From: Mycobacteriales bacterium
GTDB lineage: Bacteria; Actinomycetota; Actinomycetes; Mycobacteriales; SCTD01
Length of the DNA: 64,000 nt
Reading direction: 5' to 3'
Assembly (NCBI GenBank): GCA_030447385.1
Contig: JAUJOY010000005.1
Location: forward strand, 192,319-256,318
Position numbers and translations under genes: made by a program. The notes under the pieces were generated by a model that was not told the origin of the DNA, searched no databases, and saw nothing but the letters and a program-made list of their open reading frames with translations. This document shows, in pieces, positions 35,142 through 42,729 of this stretch (positions are counted from its first letter, which is position 1; each line of letters opens with the position of its first letter).

Positions 35142-37688
35142 TCAGCCCGCCTCGGGAACGTGCATCCTCGCGTCTGGGCCGGGCTCGGCGGCCGCGTGCA
35201 GCGCCCCGTGCACCCGGGCCGCGGTGAAGACCGCGACGTGCAGCGGACGCTCCGGTGGCAGCGCTGCGCCGCCGTCGATCTCGTACCGGGTGTTGGTGAT
35301 CTTGCGCGTCGTCGCCTGCTGCTCGTACGCGGCCTCTGGCGGCGAGTCGCTCCGGCAGGTCAGCAGGACCTCCGTGCAGCCAGGCGGCCACTGCCAGTGC
35401 AGCCGCCCATCCTGGATCTGCAGCCCGTGAACCGGCTCGAGCTCGAGGTAGGCCGCGCACGCCCCCGCGACCGCCGAGCCGTCCGCGCTCGTGGTGAGGA
35501 CGACGTACAGCTGGGGGGCAGCGGGGCGACGGTCGATCGCGAGCCCGGGCCCCATGGCCGGCACCAGGTCGCCCAGCCGCGCCGGTTCGGCGAGGACGCT
35601 GCCGGGTGCTGGTGGGGGAGTGCCGGCGGGCAGCCGGCGGACCTCGCCCTGCCCGCTCCCCGGTGGCGGGTAGGCGAGGCGGATCCGGCGGCCCATCGGC
35701 AGGACGGTCAGCGACGTGACCACCTGGGGAGCCGACGGGGACGGCTGGGCCGCCGGGGTCGGGTTCGCCCGGGGCGATGCGGGGGTCGGGTTCGCGCGTG
35801 GCGCCGGGGTCGCTGCGGGGGTCGCTGCGGGGGTTCCCAGCCGGGGCGGAGCCGCCCCGGGCGGCTCGTCGCCGGACGCCGCCTCGCTGGACACGATGCC
35901 GGCGCGGCGCGCGACGACGACGTAGGTCGGAAGCGGTCCGCCGCCCGGTGGCAGGCCGTCCTCCAGCTCGGTGGTCTGGGTGGTGCCGACAGCCCGGCCG
36001 TTCCCGCGCCGGACCCGGTAGTCGACCGGGCCGGGGGAGGTCGAGGCCTGCCAGCTGACGCGGACCCCGCCGCCGACCCGTTCAGCGCGGACCGAGGTAG
36101 GGGGCGCGACCACCACGTCGGCGAGCGCCGCCACCGTGCCCTCGTGGTCGGGTGCGAGGCGGGCGGCCTCGAGCAGGGCGAGCTCGCGCGAGGTCCCTGA
36201 GAGGACCTGCGCCGCGACCAGGCGGGCGCCGGCCGCCTCCAGACCGGCCCGGGCGAGCGCCAGCGCATCGACCACGGAGGTCCCGCGCGGGCTCGGCAGG
36301 TCGGCGGCGAGCTGCACGAGGCGCTCCAACGCGCCGGCGGCGGTGGTGAAGCGGCTGGTCGCGAGCGCCTGCTCCACCGTCCGCCACTGCTGCTGCGCCT
36401 CGGCCAGCACCGCGGCCACCTCGTCGTCGACCGCGCGGATCGGCGGGAGGGTGCCCCCGGCGAGCCGGCGGGCCTCGCCCACCAGCTGCTGAGCCTGGAC
36501 GGCCCGGCCGGCCCGGAGCGCCGCCCGCGCCTGGGAGAGCGGCTCGGTCCAGGCTCCGCCGCTCGGAGGGGGTGCCGGAGGGAACGGCCGGCCGCCGGAC
36601 CCGGCCCCGGGGGAGCGGGGCCGCCCGGCGGATCCCGTTCGGTCAGCGCGGCCGGCACCTCCACGCAGCGGATGCCCCGACGTCGCGGCGGCTCCCGTCG
36701 GGGGCGCGCCGGCAGATGCCGGCTGCGGCGCGCGTACCCCTGCTTCCCGCGCGAGGTCGGCGAGCACGCGTACCGCCCGGTCCCGGTCGAGCCCGGCCGT
36801 CTGGGCCTCCGCCAGCAGGTGCTCGTGGTCGTCACGCGTGAGCTCGTCCTCGACCAGGACCGCGGCGACGACGCGCGGCCGCAGCCGGGCGGTCACGTCC
36901 TCGGCGACCGCGTCGAGGTAGGCCGAAGCGTCGCCGTCGACCAGCAGCGTCGTGACGGCGGCCAGGAGGTCGTCGACGAGCGCCCGCCGCCGGTCGGGGC
37001 GCAGCTCGCGGTTGCGCGCGGCGGCCGCCTCCCGCTCCGCGCGGACCTCCTGCGCCGGCGCGCCCGGCGGCAGGCCGAGCAGGTCGTACAGGCTGGCCGG
37101 CGGCGTCTCGCCGAGCAGCCGGCCCAGCTCGTCGAGGTCGGCGCGTACCTGGCGGAAGACCGGCGCGGGGACGCTCGGGGCCGCCGCTGCAGGGGCGTCG
37201 TCCAGCAGCGGATGGCGGGCCAGGCGGCTCTCGGTGCTCGCTGCGTCCAGCCCGGCCGCCGCGGCGAACCGGCGCAGGCCGTCGAGCTTGTTGCGCGGGA
37301 TGCCGCCGAACCTCTGGACGACGCGGTCGATCGCGGCGTCGAGGTCGCCGAACCGGTCCTGCTCACGTGCCGCGCGGGCGCTGCGGGCCTGCCCGGCCAT
37401 CGCCGCGCGGCTGTCGCGGCTGCGCAGCAGCGGCGCGACCTCGTCGTGCACCGACAGCAGCGCGGTCACGAGGCCGCGGTACTTCGGGTGGTCGCGCGAC
37501 TTCTGCCAGAAGGCCCACACCGCGTCGATCTGGGTCTCGACGGCGCGGTCCTGAAGCCGCTCGGCCTCCTCGAGCGGGAGGTCGTAGTACTCGAACGGGT
37601 CGCTCGTCTGCGGCCCGCCGCGGGCGTCGATGACCGCGAGCACCCGCTTGCGGTAGTCGTTGCCGTCGAACGGCGCTGCACCCCTCAC
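35142..37688 (-). CDS. large FN3-containing protein, probable Hsp70 partner (J-like)
   Basis: The 848-residue cytoplasmic protein starts at GTG 37688, overlapping the Hsp70 stop as GTGA. The N-terminal 100 residues include DPFEYYDLPLEEAERLQDRA. A second segment near 190-270 (SLYDLLGLPPGAPAQEVRAE) looks like a J-domain but lacks a clear HPD motif. A helical region with QARAALRAGRAVQAQQLVGE and AALERLVQLAADLPSP precedes an FN3 domain (APPTSVRAERVGGGVRVSWQ) and a Pro-rich linker. Two more beta domains end the protein. Coupling suggests it recruits or regulates the adjacent Hsp70 in stress. No named family is certain. Confidence 0.7.
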   Translation of the reverse strand: MRGAAPFDGNDYRKRVLAVIDARGGPQTSDPFEYYDLPLEEAERLQDRAVETQIDAVWAFWQKSRDHPKYRGLVTALLSVHDEVAPLLRSRDSRAAMAGQARSARAAREQDRFGDLDAAIDRVVQRFGGIPRNKLDGLRRFAAAAGLDAASTESRLARHPLLDDAPAAAAPSVPAPVFRQVRADLDELGRLLGETPPASLYDLLGLPPGAPAQEVRAEREAAAARNRELRPDRRRALVDDLLAAVTTLLVDGDASAYLDAVAEDVTARLRPRVVAAVLVEDELTRDDHEHLLAEAQTAGLDRDRAVRVLADLAREAGVRAPQPASAGAPPTGAAATSGHPLRGGAGRADRTGSAGRPRSPGAGSGGRPFPPAPPPSGGAWTEPLSQARAALRAGRAVQAQQLVGEARRLAGGTLPPIRAVDDEVAAVLAEAQQQWRTVEQALATSRFTTAAGALERLVQLAADLPSPRGTSVVDALALARAGLEAAGARLVAAQVLSGTSRELALLEAARLAPDHEGTVAALADVVVAPPTSVRAERVGGGVRVSWQASTSPGPVDYRVRRGNGRAVGTTQTTELEDGLPPGGGPLPTYVVVARRAGIVSSEAASGDEPPGAAPPRLGTPAATPAATPAPRANPTPASPRANPTPAAQPSPSAPQVVTSLTVLPMGRRIRLAYPPPGSGQGEVRRLPAGTPPPAPGSVLAEPARLGDLVPAMGPGLAIDRRPAAPQLYVVLTTSADGSAVAGACAAYLELEPVHGLQIQDGRLHWQWPPGCTEVLLTCRSDSPPEAAYEQQATTRKITNTRYEIDGGAALPPERPLHVAVFTAARVHGALHAAAEPGPDARMHVPEAG

Positions 37689-39391
37689 CGGTCGCGGCGA
37701 CGCACCCGCGCCACCTGGGCCCGCTCGCGCGCGACGTCGGCCTGGCTCAGGGCCGCGCTCGTCTCGACCTGGACGGTCAGCGGCCGGTCGGCCAGTCCCT
37801 CGTGCCAGGCGTGCAGCTCGAGGATCCCGTCGAAGCCCATCCGCAGGCCGATGGAGATCTCGCTGCCCGCTGGGTAGCCGGGCGGGATGCCGGTGATGGA
37901 GGCCTCGGCGATGATCTTGTTGTCCTCCAGGCGCTCGGACTCGGCGCCGCCGCCCTGCTCGACCACCCGGACCGTCACAGTGTCCTGGTCGTCGTGCACC
38001 GTCCCGAACGAGCGCCGTACCGCGACCGGCAGCCGGTCGTTGCGGTGGACGAGGAAGACCGCCTCCGGCTCACCGGTGATGCTCGACAGGGCCAGCACGC
38101 CGAACGCCCGCGAGCAGACGTTGAGCACCTGGACCTGCACGGTCCGGCGGATCCGCTCCGTCGTCAGACCGAGCGCCTCGCCGAGGCGGGCACAGGCCGC
38201 GTCGACGTCCTGCGGCGCGGCGGCGCTGAGCGGCGCGCCGTCCGCGAGCTGCCCGCGGGTCACCAGGTCACCGAGGACGAGCCGCTCGACAGCCTTCTTC
38301 TCGCCGTAGATCGCGGCCCCCTTCGCGACGGCGAGATCGGGGTCGGCGAGCTCTGCGGTGACCCCCAGCTCGGAGGTCAGCCGGGCAGCCACCGCCGGCA
38401 TGCGGCTGGCGCCACCGACGAGCAGGACCCGGTCGAGCCTTCCCAGTCCGCGGTTTCGGGCCGCGGCGACTGCGCTGCGGGTCAGCTCGACGGTGCGGTC
38501 GAGGAGCCCGGCGGTCAGCCGCTCGAAGTCCGTACGGCTGACGGGGACGTCCACCCGCCGGCCGTCGTGCTCGACGCGTACGACGGTGTCGGCCCGATCG
38601 GACAGCTCGCGCTTCGCCCGCTCCGCGGCGAGGACGAGCGCCTGCGCGCCGGCGCTGTCGTCCAGCGGGTCCTCGGCGTCCGGGTGGGCCTGCCGGAAGG
38701 CGTGCGACAGGTGCAGGGCGAGCTTCTCGTCCCAGTCGGCCCCCCCCAGCTCGTGGTCGCCGTCGATCGCGACCACCGCCACGCGGCGCTCGGCGAGCTC
38801 CACCACCGTCACGTCGAACGTGCCGCCGCCGAGGTCGTAGACCAGCGCCGTCTCCTCTACCGGCCCCTTGACGAGGCCTGGGTCAAGGCGCGCGAAGCCG
38901 TACGACAGCGCCGCGGCGATGGGCTCGCTGATCACGTCGAGCACCGTCAACCCGGCGTACTCGCCCGCGAGCACGGTCGCCCGGCGCTCCTCGTCCCCGA
39001 AGTAGGCGGGGACGGTGATGACCACGTCCTGCACCGGCCCGGAGTTGAGGGCGGCGTCGTTGACGAGCGCCTTGAGGATCAGGCTGCTGACTGCAGGCGC
39101 CGACCACGACCTGCCCGAGCTGACGAAGCGCCAGTCCCCGTCACCCATGCGGCGCTTGACCAGCGAGCAGACGTCGTCCGGACGCGACCGGGCCTGGCTG
39201 CGCGCCGGCTCACCGGTCATGCAGTCGTCCGCTCCGAGGAACAGCACGACGCTGGGCAGCGTGAGGGAGCCGTCGAGCAGCGGGACGACCTCGGGCACGC
39301 CTGCGGCGTTGACCGAGGCGAGGCAGCTGTACGTCGTGCCCAGGTCGATGCCGTGCACGGCACCGGTGGACCTCGGCTTCCTGCGCGACAT
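37685..39391 (-). CDS. Hsp70-family chaperone linked to ter cluster
   Basis: The 568-residue product carries all Hsp70 ATPase signatures: VHGIDLGTTYSCLASVNAAG, VITVPAYFGDEERRATV, ALVYDLGGGTFDVTVVELAE and VLLVGGASRMPAVAARL. The substrate domain is short and ends in a basic stretch without the EEVD or DnaK-like acidic tail. It is shorter than housekeeping DnaK (about 620 residues) and has no GrpE or DnaJ neighbour, so it is a specialised paralogue serving the Ter system or its partner gene. ATG 39391 is 114 bases from the divergent AIM24 gene. Confidence 0.88.
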   Translation of the reverse strand: MSRRKPRSTGAVHGIDLGTTYSCLASVNAAGVPEVVPLLDGSLTLPSVVLFLGADDCMTGEPARSQARSRPDDVCSLVKRRMGDGDWRFVSSGRSWSAPAVSSLILKALVNDAALNSGPVQDVVITVPAYFGDEERRATVLAGEYAGLTVLDVISEPIAAALSYGFARLDPGLVKGPVEETALVYDLGGGTFDVTVVELAERRVAVVAIDGDHELGGADWDEKLALHLSHAFRQAHPDAEDPLDDSAGAQALVLAAERAKRELSDRADTVVRVEHDGRRVDVPVSRTDFERLTAGLLDRTVELTRSAVAAARNRGLGRLDRVLLVGGASRMPAVAARLTSELGVTAELADPDLAVAKGAAIYGEKKAVERLVLGDLVTRGQLADGAPLSAAAPQDVDAACARLGEALGLTTERIRRTVQVQVLNVCSRAFGVLALSSITGEPEAVFLVHRNDRLPVAVRRSFGTVHDDQDTVTVRVVEQGGGAESERLEDNKIIAEASITGIPPGYPAGSEISIGLRMGFDGILELHAWHEGLADRPLTVQVETSAALSQADVARERAQVARVRRRDR

Positions 39392-39505
39392 GGTGCGGAA
39401 CCTATCCGGCGCCCGCGGCCGTTGGCGGGAAATCGGGCAGACAGCGGGCACCTCTGGCTGCCTGTGCGGCGCAGGTGCAGGATGCGGGCAGAGGAAGGGG
39501 GCGGC

Positions 39506-40321
39506 ATGACGCTGCAGATCTCGCTGGTCGGCAACGCGATGCAGATGGCTGTGGCGACGTTGGGTCCGGGGCAGACGGTCTACTGCGAGGCCGGCAAGTT
39601 CCTGTTCAGCTCGGGGGATGTGCTCATGGAGACCAAGCTGAGCGCGCCGAGCAGCGGCGAGGAGGTCCCGGGCGCCGGTGGTCTCGGCGGCCTCATGAGG
39701 GGCGCGCTCGACGTCGGCAAGCGGATGATGGCAGGGGAGAGCTTCGCCTACCAGCACTTCTCGACCAGGGGCGGCGACGGCCTGGTCGCGTTCGCCGGGG
39801 TGCTGCCCGGGGAGATGAGGCTGCTGGAGCTCGACGGCGCCACCACGTGGTTCGCGGAGAAGGACGCCTTCGTCGCGGCGGAGGCGGGCGTACGGTCCGA
39901 CATCGCCTTCTCCGGACTGCGTCAGGGATTCGCCGGCGGCGAGGGCTTCGTGCTGCAGAAGCTCAGCGGGACGGGGACGCTGCTGATCGCCGGCGCGGGC
40001 AACTTCATCGAGATCGACCCGGCCGACTACGGCGGCACGCTCAAGGTCGACACCGGCTGCATCGTCGCCTTCGAGTCCACGGTCTCGTACGGCATCGAGC
40101 GGGTCGGACGGCTCAACCGGCAAGGGGCGATGACCGCGCTGTTCGGCGGCGAGGGGCTGTCGCTGGCGACGCTCACCGGCCGCGGGAAGGTCATCCTGCA
40201 GTCGATGACGGTGGAGGCGCTCGCGACGGCTCTCGCGAAGTTCGCCCGGCGGGGTGACGGCGACAACGGGGCGACCGGACTGGGAGCGATCGGCGGCCTG
40301 CTCGGCGGACGGGGCGGCTGA
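39506..40321 (+). CDS. AIM24 family protein (TIGR00266 type)
   Basis: The 271-residue product folds as stacked beta layers, with the family blocks LGPGQTVYCEAGKFLFSSGD, ESFAYQHFSTRGGDGLVAFA, GFAGGEGFVLQKLSGTGTLL and VDTGCIVAFESTVSYGIERV. Its tail is Gly-rich (GAIGGLLGGRGG). AIM24-type proteins are frequent companions of ter genes; their function is unknown. ATG 39506 has AGGAAGGGGG upstream. It is divergent from the Hsp70 gene, so one intergenic region may co-regulate both. Confidence 0.88.
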   Translation: MTLQISLVGNAMQMAVATLGPGQTVYCEAGKFLFSSGDVLMETKLSAPSSGEEVPGAGGLGGLMRGALDVGKRMMAGESFAYQHFSTRGGDGLVAFAGVLPGEMRLLELDGATTWFAEKDAFVAAEAGVRSDIAFSGLRQGFAGGEGFVLQKLSGTGTLLIAGAGNFIEIDPADYGGTLKVDTGCIVAFESTVSYGIERVGRLNRQGAMTALFGGEGLSLATLTGRGKVILQSMTVEALATALAKFARRGDGDNGATGLGAIGGLLGGRGG

Positions 40322-40409
40322 GCGCAGGCAGGCGTCGGGGGCGCGTGCCGGTGCCGGTGGCCGGCGGAGGTGGTGCTGCGACGGGACGACCGTCAGCGGC
40401 GCAGGCAGC

Positions 40410-40415
40410 TATCAT
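40410..40415 (+). promoter_or_regulatory. candidate -10 element, leaderless arsR-type gene
   Basis: TATCAT ends six bases before ATG 40422. It overlaps the inverted repeat at 40412-40431. Confidence 0.45.
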
Positions 40416-40431
40416 CGGGCCATGACGATGA
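40412..40431 (+). promoter_or_regulatory. inverted repeat, probable operator of the ArsR regulator
   Basis: TCATCG (40412-40417) and CGATGA (40426-40431) form a perfect 6-8-6 repeat overlapping the -10 hexamer and start codon. This is the usual place for autorepression by ArsR/SmtB proteins. Confidence 0.5.
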
Positions 40432-40763
40432 CAGCGGATCGGACCGACGTCTCCGCGGCAGCCTGCCTGTTCCGCAGCCTGGCCGAGCCGGCCCGGCTCG
40501 CGATCCTGCGCCACCTTGCTCTGGGTGAGCACCGCGTCGTGGACCTCACCGCCCACCTGGGCCTTGCGCAGTCCACGGTCAGCGGCCACCTCGCCTGCCT
40601 GCGCGACTGCGGGCTGGTGGACGTGCGGCCGGCAGGTCGGGCGTCCTGGTACTCCCTGGCCCACCCGGAGCTGATGGACCTGCTGGGGTCGGCGGAGCGG
40701 CTGCTGGAGGCCACCGGTGACGCCGTGACGCTGTGCCCCACCCACGCCGGCGACGGCCGATGA
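40422..40763 (+). CDS. ArsR/SmtB-family metal sensor, CmtR-like
   Basis: The 113-residue winged-helix repressor has its recognition helix in LGLAQSTVSGHLACLRDCGL. The cysteine pair at 59 and 63 (CLRDC) plus Cys 105 near the C-terminus is the arrangement known from mycobacterial CmtR, which senses Cd(II)/Pb(II). It should repress the metal exporter operon until it binds metal. The start ATG is leaderless with an operator-like repeat across it. It overlaps the exporter gene by four bases (ATGA). Confidence 0.85.
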   Translation: MTMTADRTDVSAAACLFRSLAEPARLAILRHLALGEHRVVDLTAHLGLAQSTVSGHLACLRDCGLVDVRPAGRASWYSLAHPELMDLLGSAERLLEATGDAVTLCPTHAGDGR

Positions 40764-41527
40764 CCGCCGTCCACGACCACGCCGAGGCGCGGGCCGCGCT
40801 GCTGCCGGAGGAGCGGGCCCGGCTGGGACGCCGTGCGCAGCTGCTGGCCGGCGCGAGCGTCACCTACAACGCGGTGGAGGCGGTCATCGCGATCGCCGCC
40901 GGACTGGTGGCCGGCTCCGCGGCTCTGGTCGGGTTCGGGCTCGGCTCGGTGATCGAGGTGTCCAGCGGACTGGTCATCCTGTGGCAGTTCCGCCACCGGC
41001 TGCCGGAGAGCCGCGAGCAGGCGGCCCTGCGCATCATCGCCCTGTCGTTCTTCGCCCTGGCCGCCTACGTCAGCGTCGACAGCATCCGCGCGCTGACCGC
41101 CACCGACCTGCCCGATCCCTCCCCGGCCGGGATCGCCCTGGCCGCGACCAGCCTGGTCGTCATGCCCTTCCTGTCGTGGGCGCAGCGGCGTACGGGACGG
41201 GCGCTGCACAGCAACGCCGTCATCGCCGACAGCACCCAGACCCTGCTGTGCACCTACCTGTCCGGGGTCCTGCTCGCCGGGCTGCTGCTGAACGCCACGC
41301 TCGGATGGGCCTGGGCGGACCCGCTCGCCGGACTGCTGATCGCCGCGCTCGCGGCCAAGGAAGGCCGCAACGCCTGGCAGGGCAAGGGGTGCTGCGGATC
41401 CGCCCTGGCACCCGGAGCCACGGCCGCAGCCACAGCGACAGCCACAGCCGGTGCCTGCGCCGACGCGAAGACCGGCGACGGCGCGCCCGCCTGCCACAGC
41501 GCGCACACCGGCTGCGGCACGAGCTGA
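40760..41527 (+). CDS. cation diffusion facilitator family metal exporter
   Basis: The 255-residue membrane protein has about six spans, with the polar metal-site segment of CDF proteins in TYNAVEAVIAIAAGLVAGS and HSNAVIADSTQTLLCTYLSG (metal ligands in the H-x3-D and N-x3-D positions). The cytoplasmic tail is short, Ala/Thr-rich and carries six Cys and two His residues (GKGCCGS, ACADAKTG, ACHSAHTGCG), a likely metal-binding extension in place of the usual cytoplasmic domain. The ATGA overlap with the sensor shows translational coupling. Confidence 0.85.
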   Translation: MTAVHDHAEARAALLPEERARLGRRAQLLAGASVTYNAVEAVIAIAAGLVAGSAALVGFGLGSVIEVSSGLVILWQFRHRLPESREQAALRIIALSFFALAAYVSVDSIRALTATDLPDPSPAGIALAATSLVVMPFLSWAQRRTGRALHSNAVIADSTQTLLCTYLSGVLLAGLLLNATLGWAWADPLAGLLIAALAAKEGRNAWQGKGCCGSALAPGATAAATATATAGACADAKTGDGAPACHSAHTGCGTS

Positions 41528-41532
41528 CCGCG

Positions 41533-41844
41533 ATGGAGGTGGTGCTGCTCTACTTCGACGGCTGCCCCACGTGGCGGGTGACCGAGCAGCGGCTCACCCA
41601 GGCGCTCGCCCTCGCAGGGGCCCCCGACACCCCGGTGACCCGCCGCCAGGTCACCACCCCCGAGGAGGCGGAGCGGCTGGCGTTCCGGGGCTCGCCGACC
41701 GTGCTCATCGACGGTCGCGACCCGTTCGCCGCTGCGGACGCCCCTGTCGGCCTTGCCTGCCGGCTGTACGCCACCCCCCAGGGTCGTGCGGGTGCCCCGA
41801 CCGTGGAGCAGCTGGTGGCTGCAGTGAGCCCGCCCCGCGGCTGA
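41533..41844 (+). CDS. thioredoxin-like protein of the DF (seleno)protein type
   Basis: The 103-residue product has the start VVLLYFDGCPTWRVTEQRL with a single active-site-like Cys, followed by FRGSPTVLIDGRDPFA and ACRLYATPQGRAGAPTVEQL. Relatives are thioredoxin-like proteins encoded with mercury, cadmium or other metal genes. In some the Cys position is selenocysteine. It is the third gene of the sensor-exporter operon (five-base gap) and may bind or reduce the metal. Confidence 0.75.
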   Translation: MEVVLLYFDGCPTWRVTEQRLTQALALAGAPDTPVTRRQVTTPEEAERLAFRGSPTVLIDGRDPFAAADAPVGLACRLYATPQGRAGAPTVEQLVAAVSPPRG

Positions 41845-41865
41845 GGACCTGCCGCCGGTGGCCGG

Positions 41866-42624
41866 TCAGCCAGGCAGGCTCTGCATGATCGAGAACGGTG
41901 CCCCCCACGGGTCCTCGACCACCGCGAAGCGGCCGAAGAAGGTGTCGGCCGCCGGCATCGTGACCTTGCCGCCGGCCGCCTGCACGGCGTCGACCACGTC
42001 GTTGACCGAGCGAACGGCGAAGCAGCAGCTCCAGCCCGCGGGTGCCCCGTCCCGCGGGCCTCCGAGCCCCCCCACGGATCCGGACCCGACGTGGAAGGTG
42101 GCGTAGCCGGCCATCCCCTCGAGGTCCTCGAACCGGAAGTCGAAGACCGCCCCGTAGAACCGCCGAGCGGCGTCGACGTCCTCGAAGGCCCCGTCGTTCC
42201 AGATCAGCGCCCCGGGCTCGTTGTAGATGGTGACCCCGGGGTGCTGGGCGGCTTGCCAGACGCCGAACAGGTGCCCCTGCGGGTCGGCGGCCACAGCCAT
42301 CCGCCCCAGCGGCCCCACGTCCATCGGCGGGGCCACGAGGGTCCCCCCGCCGGCGGAAATGGCCTCGGCGGTCTTGTCGGCGTCGTCGGTGGCGAAGTAG
42401 GTGGTCCACGAAGGCGGCGTCGAGGCGTCCATCCGCGGCATCATGCCCGCGGCTTCCTGCCCCTCGGCCAGGCAGGTCAGGTAGCCGCCGTGCTCCGGAT
42501 CGCCCTCGGTGTAGGTCCAGCCGAGCAGGTCGGTGTAGAAGGCCTGCGCTGCAGGAAGGTCAGCGGCGCTGTAGTCGACCCAGCACGGTGTCCCGGCCGG
42601 CCAGGTGGTGTCGCGAGTGGGCAT
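41866..42624 (-). CDS. VOC-family protein, two glyoxalase domains
   Basis: The 252-residue protein consists of two tandem vicinal-oxygen-chelate modules of about 120 residues. The first has [20 protein letters not shown] and [12 protein letters not shown]; the second has [20 protein letters not shown] and [15 protein letters not shown]. Such pairs act as a single metal-site enzyme or drug-binding protein. The substrate is unknown. GAGGAG precedes ATG 42624. It is divergent from leuS, with 105 bases between the starts. Confidence 0.85.
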   Translation of the reverse strand: MPTRDTTWPAGTPCWVDYSAADLPAAQAFYTDLLGWTYTEGDPEHGGYLTCLAEGQEAAGMMPRMDASTPPSWTTYFATDDADKTAEAISAGGGTLVAPPMDVGPLGRMAVAADPQGHLFGVWQAAQHPGVTIYNEPGALIWNDGAFEDVDAARRFYGAVFDFRFEDLEGMAGYATFHVGSGSVGGLGGPRDGAPAGWSCCFAVRSVNDVVDAVQAAGGKVTMPAADTFFGRFAVVEDPWGAPFSIMQSLPG

Positions 42625-42715
42625 CGCTCCTCCTCGAGGTCTGAGGGCACCACGCTTCCACCTACGTCGGACACATTCCAGACCCGGAGCGGCGAAAGCC
42701 CCTTGGCCCTACCCG

Positions 42716-42721
42716 TAAAGT
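42716..42721 (+). promoter_or_regulatory. candidate -10 element of leuS
   Basis: TAAAGT ends eight bases before ATG 42730, and no ribosome-binding site is present. Confidence 0.4.
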
Positions 42722-42729
42722 CGACGCAC

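Noticed and set aside
37802-39505. Long plus-strand open frame joined in frame to the AIM24 gene
   Set aside because: It lies antisense to Hsp70. The AIM24 family start is at ATG 39506 with its own ribosome-binding site.
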